A stretch of DNA of 8,132 nucleotides, taken from the NCBI GenBank assembly GCA_003452275.1, contig DMIT01000121.1, forward strand, positions 13,078-21,209, written 5' to 3'. Both the position numbers and the translations under genes were made by a program. Positions 6,178-8,132 of this stretch are shown one piece after another; the stretch's first letter is position 1, and each line of letters starts with the position of its first letter. The DNA comes from Rhodospirillaceae bacterium (lineage in GTDB: Bacteria > Pseudomonadota > Alphaproteobacteria > Micavibrionales > Micavibrionaceae). The notes beneath the pieces are model-generated. The model was not told the origin of the DNA. It saw only the letters and a program-made list of their open reading frames with translations, and did not search any database.

Positions 6178-6614
6178 ACTGCCTCCATCTTCGTGACATG
6201 TTTCTTAAGATCAAAAAACACCCATCCATTCCATCTTGTTCCTGTGACTGCAGAGGCCACCTGCGACAAACTCGAATAATTAATGTCACCACACCTAAAT
6301 CCAGTATCAGTGACCTCAACGCTGTAACGCTTCCCCTTCCAAATTTTAACAATGCGGGAACCTGGAAGAATCCGATTATTTCTTTCAATCGATTGTGGAT
6401 TCCGTTTGTAGGAGGCGACCAATTGTTCGAGCTTATTTTGTTGTTCTTCATTCAAACCCAGCCCATCGCGTTCCATCATTTTAAATATTAAAGACCTCTC
6501 AATCATCGGTCGACTAAGATGCGATGGGACATTCCCTCCCCATAAATTTTTCCATTCAATAGCTCTGTCAGCATCACTCATCATGGCTACTTTGTTTTTA
6601 TACATGTTTGTCAT
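6174..6614 (-). CDS. DUF2924 family protein
   Basis: 146 residues from the preferred ATG at 6612-6614, which has CAGGAG six bases upstream. A GTG start at 6638 would put the Shine-Dalgarno inside the coding region, so I reject it. The C-terminal half carries the DUF2924 pattern: a basic strand VKIWKGKRYSVEV, then GFRCGDINYSSLSQVASAVTGTRWNGWVFF, the usual W-G-(R/K)-x-(Y/H) then YxSLSxxAxxITGTxWNGxxFF. The first half is charged and helical (NLWGGNVPSHLSR, LEQLVASYKR). The family is small, cytoplasmic and without known biochemical function. In alphaproteobacterial islands and prophages it typically sits directly before a recombinase of this type, as it does here through a 4-bp overlap. A role as a recombinase partner, such as a directionality factor, is inference from context only. 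Confidence 0.88.
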   Translation of the reverse strand: MTNMYKNKVAMMSDADRAIEWKNLWGGNVPSHLSRPMIERSLIFKMMERDGLGLNEEQQNKLEQLVASYKRNPQSIERNNRILPGSRIVKIWKGKRYSVEVTDTGFRCGDINYSSLSQVASAVTGTRWNGWVFFDLKKHVTKMEAV

Positions 6615-6643
6615 GGTTTTCTCCTGACCACCACACACGCTTC

Positions 6644-6657
6644 CTTTGCGGGCAAAG
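6644..6657. promoter_or_regulatory. Palindrome upstream of DUF2924-recombinase operon
   Basis: CTTTGC-GG-GCAAAG is a perfect 6+6 bp inverted repeat 30-43 bp upstream of the preferred DUF2924 start. Just before it (in the leftward direction) TTGACT (complement of 6661-6666) could be a -35, but no recognisable -10 follows at 16-18 bp. The palindrome would then sit in the promoter spacer, an operator-like position. Confidence 0.4.
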
Positions 6658-6664
6658 TCCAGTC

Positions 6665-6699
6665 AAAAAAGGCCCCACAAATCGAATTGTGGGGCCTTT
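6665..6699 (-). terminator. Strong rho-independent terminator after DUF5681 gene
   Basis: Read leftward, AAAGGCCCCACAA, a six-base loop, and TTGTGGGGCCTTT form a perfect 13-bp stem (6699 to 6668) running into six Ts (complement of 6665-6670). It begins 15 bases past the DUF5681 stop. It isolates the DUF5681/methyltransferase unit from the DUF2924-recombinase operon. Confidence 0.92.
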
Positions 6700-6714
6700 G
6701 AACTGTTAATTTCT

Positions 6715-7209
6715 TTATTTCTTGGAACCATCCATTTTACGACTCACACGACCACCAAAGTCATCAAGAAGTTCGAGCAATAGATTAATCTTCTCGATTT
6801 CCTCGTCAGGCCATCTATCCTTTGCAGTCCGAAACTCATTTGCCTTTTTCTGGAATATATCTTTTGTATCAAGGAGAAATTCCATCTGCTGCAACTTACT
6901 TTCATCGAAGCTTTTAGCAGATGAAAGAAAATGACTAAGGGTAAATTTAATCATTGCCTTATCCCCTTTAGCTGCTTGAGTTAACGCCTGAAACAAGGCT
7001 GCTTCAATTAACGTGACTTCACGAGACTTACCCGCCATGCCCATATTAATTTTTTGCAGCCCAAGCTTCAGAAACGCGTCCCTGAAATCATCAGCACTAT
7101 TAATCGCACGTTTTCTTGGACGACCCCGGATGTTACCGGAGTAGCCTTTTTGAAACTGGCCGTTCTGCTTGCGCACCTTATTACTCGGCGGAATAGTAGA
7201 TTCTGTCAT
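6715..7209 (-). CDS. DUF5681 domain-containing protein
   Basis: 164 residues. The N-terminus carries the family hallmark: QFQKGYSGNIRGRPRKR (residues 18-34), the F-x-x-G-x-SGNxxGRPxG/K pattern that resembles an AT-hook-like basic DNA-binding segment. It is followed by helical sequence (DDFRDAFLKLG, VTLIEAALFQALTQAAKGDKAMIKFTLSHFL) and a charged C-terminus ending in basic residues. Family members are frequent in prophages and integrated elements of alphaproteobacteria, near methyltransferase and terminase genes; no reaction is known. It starts nine bases after the stop of the chimeric methyltransferase-like gene, with an AGGGGG ribosome site overlapping that stop, so the two are co-transcribed and likely coupled. 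A small-terminase-like or DNA-binding role is a guess from motif and context. Confidence 0.85.
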   Translation of the reverse strand: MTESTIPPSNKVRKQNGQFQKGYSGNIRGRPRKRAINSADDFRDAFLKLGLQKINMGMAGKSREVTLIEAALFQALTQAAKGDKAMIKFTLSHFLSSAKSFDESKLQQMEFLLDTKDIFQKKANEFRTAKDRWPDEEIEKINLLLELLDDFGGRVSRKMDGSKK

Positions 7210-7218
7210 AAGAGCCCC

Positions 7219-7989
7219 CTATTTCGCTGATAATTGGATGTTATCGGGATTAAGATCATCAAAATACTGACCAGTCGAGGACAGTACAGCTTTCTGCCCA
7301 GTAAGACTCTGCCACCGTCTGATTGTGACATCGACATATTTTGGATCAATCTCAATAAGACGGGCTTTACGGCCTGTTTTTTCACAGGCAATCAAGGTTG
7401 TTCCAGATCCCCCGAAAGGGTCAAGAATAATGCCTCCTCGGTTTGAGCAGTCTTTAATCGCCTCTGCAACCAAGGGAACAGGCTTCACTGTCGGATGCAT
7501 GGCAAGATCATCAAGACGTCCCTTACGCATAGTATTGCAACCAGGTGTCTCCCACACATTCGTGCGGTTACGCCCATGCTTGCCGAGCTGCACATTATTA
7601 ATGTGCGGATTATCACCATGCTTATCATACCACTGATGCCACGAGATTGTACTGCCTCCCCAATCTATAATCAGTCGGTCTTCAAATTCCCTGAATTCAG
7701 GAACATTCTCAAGTTCATATTCATAAACTCCATCTTTCATGATGGAAGCTCCAACTTTGAATACACCCAGAAAAACTGATCTCCCCCGCTCTATACCGAT
7801 AAATGAAATTATATAGTCGCAATCTTTGAAAATATCTTTGCCCTGGATCTTTTGGTATTCAAGGATCTGCTTTTTGTCCTTCATCACATCCTTGTATTCA
7901 GGACGATTATCTTTATGCCTGACCACTTTGACTCTAGCATTATCCAGCACGATAGATTTAGCAGTCAAAATCTGTTGCAAAGTAATCAT
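7219..7989 (-). CDS. Chimeric ORF: GIY-YIG-protein-like N-terminus fused to DNA methyltransferase C-terminus
   Basis: 256 residues in two unrelated halves. Residues 1-122 (RHKDNRPEY, EYQKIQGKDIFKDCDYIISF, RGRSVFLGVFKV, RLIIDWGGSTISWHQWYDK) resemble, from memory, the region that precedes the nuclease domain in a family of GIY-YIG proteins, but the GIY-YIG domain is absent. Residues about 127-236 are the C-terminal part of a beta-class amino-methyltransferase: NNVQLGKHGRNRTNVW, HPTVKP (165-170), the SAM-binding motif I DPFGGSGTT (190-198), then LIEIDPKYVDVTIRRWQ. In this class the catalytic (D/N/S)PP(Y/F/W) motif IV precedes these segments, and it is missing. So SAM might still bind, but methyl transfer is unlikely. 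The ORF is open, has GGGAG six bases before its ATG, and is followed closely by DUF5681, so the fusion is expressed as a reading frame rather than plainly broken. An in-frame deletion between two neighbouring genes is the simplest origin. Confidence 0.8.
   Translation of the reverse strand: MITLQQILTAKSIVLDNARVKVVRHKDNRPEYKDVMKDKKQILEYQKIQGKDIFKDCDYIISFIGIERGRSVFLGVFKVGASIMKDGVYEYELENVPEFREFEDRLIIDWGGSTISWHQWYDKHGDNPHINNVQLGKHGRNRTNVWETPGCNTMRKGRLDDLAMHPTVKPVPLVAEAIKDCSNRGGIILDPFGGSGTTLIACEKTGRKARLIEIDPKYVDVTIRRWQSLTGQKAVLSSTGQYFDDLNPDNIQLSAK
7590..7606. repeat. 17-bp palindrome at the chimera junction
   Basis: GCACATTA-T-TAATGTGC is a perfect 8+8 bp inverted repeat around one base. On the minus strand it encodes His-Ile-Asn-Asn-Val, the first methyltransferase-type residues after the GIY-YIG-like part. 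It may simply reflect the conserved N-N-V-Q codons, or may have promoted the joining. Confidence 0.5.
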
Positions 7990-7991
7990 GA

Positions 7992-8048
7992 AAACTCCCT
8001 CAGGTACTAAAAAGTCACCGGAGCTTTCGCTCTGGTGACCGGGAGTTT
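7992..8048 (-). promoter_or_regulatory. Anti-Shine-Dalgarno pairing upstream of the chimeric gene
   Basis: In the leftward transcript AAACUCCC (complement of 8041-8048) is perfectly complementary to GGGAGUUU (complement of 7992-7999), which contains the GGGAG ribosome site of the chimeric ORF, two bases before its ATG region. The terminator hairpin lies inside this long-range pairing. The arrangement could hide the ribosome site whenever the terminator is read through. Confidence 0.5.
8009..8039 (-). terminator. Rho-independent terminator between the short ORF and the chimeric gene
   Basis: Leftward, GTCACC-A-GAGC, tetraloop GAAA, GCTC-C-GGTGAC forms a ten-pair stem with one A/C mismatch, capped by a GNRA loop (8039 to 8014) and followed by five Ts (complement of 8009-8013). 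It lies 20 bases upstream of the chimeric ATG, so it is either the end of the preceding transcript or an attenuator. Confidence 0.8.
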
Positions 8049-8104
8049 AGAAATTGCCAAGAGACAACCGCGACGATCTTTAGCCGCGAGGCTTGAACAT
8101 ACAT
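8015..8104 (-). CDS. Short ORF, 29 codons, possible leader peptide
   Basis: ATG at 8102-8104 has a full AGGAGG (complement of 8110-8115) with ideal five-base spacing. The product is 29 residues: a basic start (MYVQASRLK), a small hydrophobic stretch (IVAVVSWQFL) and a basic tail (NSRSPERKLR), with the TGA inside the base of the terminator stem. I know no homologue. The codons overlap the structured RNA and the anti-Shine-Dalgarno sequence, so a ribosome translating it would open both, which is the logic of leader peptides. It could equally be a small phage-type protein, or a structured RNA that happens to be open. Confidence 0.4.
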   Translation of the reverse strand: MYVQASRLKIVAVVSWQFLNSRSPERKLR

Positions 8105-8110
8105 CGTCGC
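8070..8110 (-). ncRNA. Structured leader RNA element
   Basis: GCGACGAT (8070-8077) and ATCGTCGC (8103-8110) form a perfect 8-bp stem that covers the start codon of the short ORF. Inside its loop AGCC/GGCT (8082-8093) makes a second hairpin. Further along, TTGTC/GGCAA-type pairing and then the terminator follow. The dense, nested pairing over about 100 bases ending in a terminator suggests a regulatory leader or small RNA. The identity is unknown. Confidence 0.4.
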
Positions 8111-8132
8111 CTCCTATGCTGTTAGTTGCGCA

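Noticed and set aside
6615..6638. Upstream GTG start for the DUF2924 gene
   Set aside because: The GTG has no ribosome site, while the downstream ATG has AGGAG at ideal distance, which would otherwise be inside the gene.
7325..7636. 103-aa plus-strand ORF opposite the chimeric gene
   Set aside because: It lies wholly antisense to recognisable methyltransferase coding sequence and has no family features.

Overview
The window looks like part of an alphaproteobacterial chromosome. This is inferred from the fabA-fabB pair, the style of the recombinase/DUF2924/DUF5681 genes and moderate base composition. No 16S or other definitive taxonomic marker is present. Bases 1 to about 4,300 look like resident chromosome. 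Bases from about 4,430 to the right edge look like the left end of an integrated mobile element or prophage-like island.

Chromosomal part. fabB (truncated by the window edge) and fabA read leftward as the unsaturated-fatty-acid branch of type II fatty acid synthesis. Diverging from fabA is a 411-residue protein I do not recognise; its promoter is placed so that the mRNA should be leaderless. It converges on a complete SulP/SLC26 anion transporter with a C-terminal STAS domain, with a leftward terminator hairpin between them. The transporter has a perfect FNR/ANR-type half-site pair upstream at about -40 from a plausible start site, suggesting oxygen-responsive control. A tRNA-Ser(CGA) gene with a near-consensus promoter follows.

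Island part. Downstream of the tRNA is about 350 bp without a gene. It holds a perfect inverted repeat and a degenerate tandem array of an 11-bp unit (CAGGGAATTAW-like) with seven copies in exact 11-bp register, the last overlapping the stop codon of a large serine recombinase gene. Reading leftward into that array are a DUF2924 protein and the recombinase, coupled by a 4-bp ATGA overlap. A strong terminator separates them from an upstream leftward pair: a DUF5681 protein and an unusual chimeric ORF. The first half of that ORF looks like the N-terminal region of a GIY-YIG-type protein. Its second half is the C-terminal part of a beta-class DNA methyltransferase, without the catalytic (D/N)PP(Y/F/W) motif.

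Upstream of the chimeric ORF is a compact, highly structured leader. A 29-codon ORF with an ideal Shine-Dalgarno sequence runs into a GNRA-tetraloop terminator, and the ribosome binding site of the chimeric gene is perfectly complementary to a sequence just before that terminator.

The observations most worth following are the phased 11-bp array next to the recombinase, the methyltransferase chimera with a palindrome at its junction, the structured leader in front of it, and the FNR-like site at the SulP gene.
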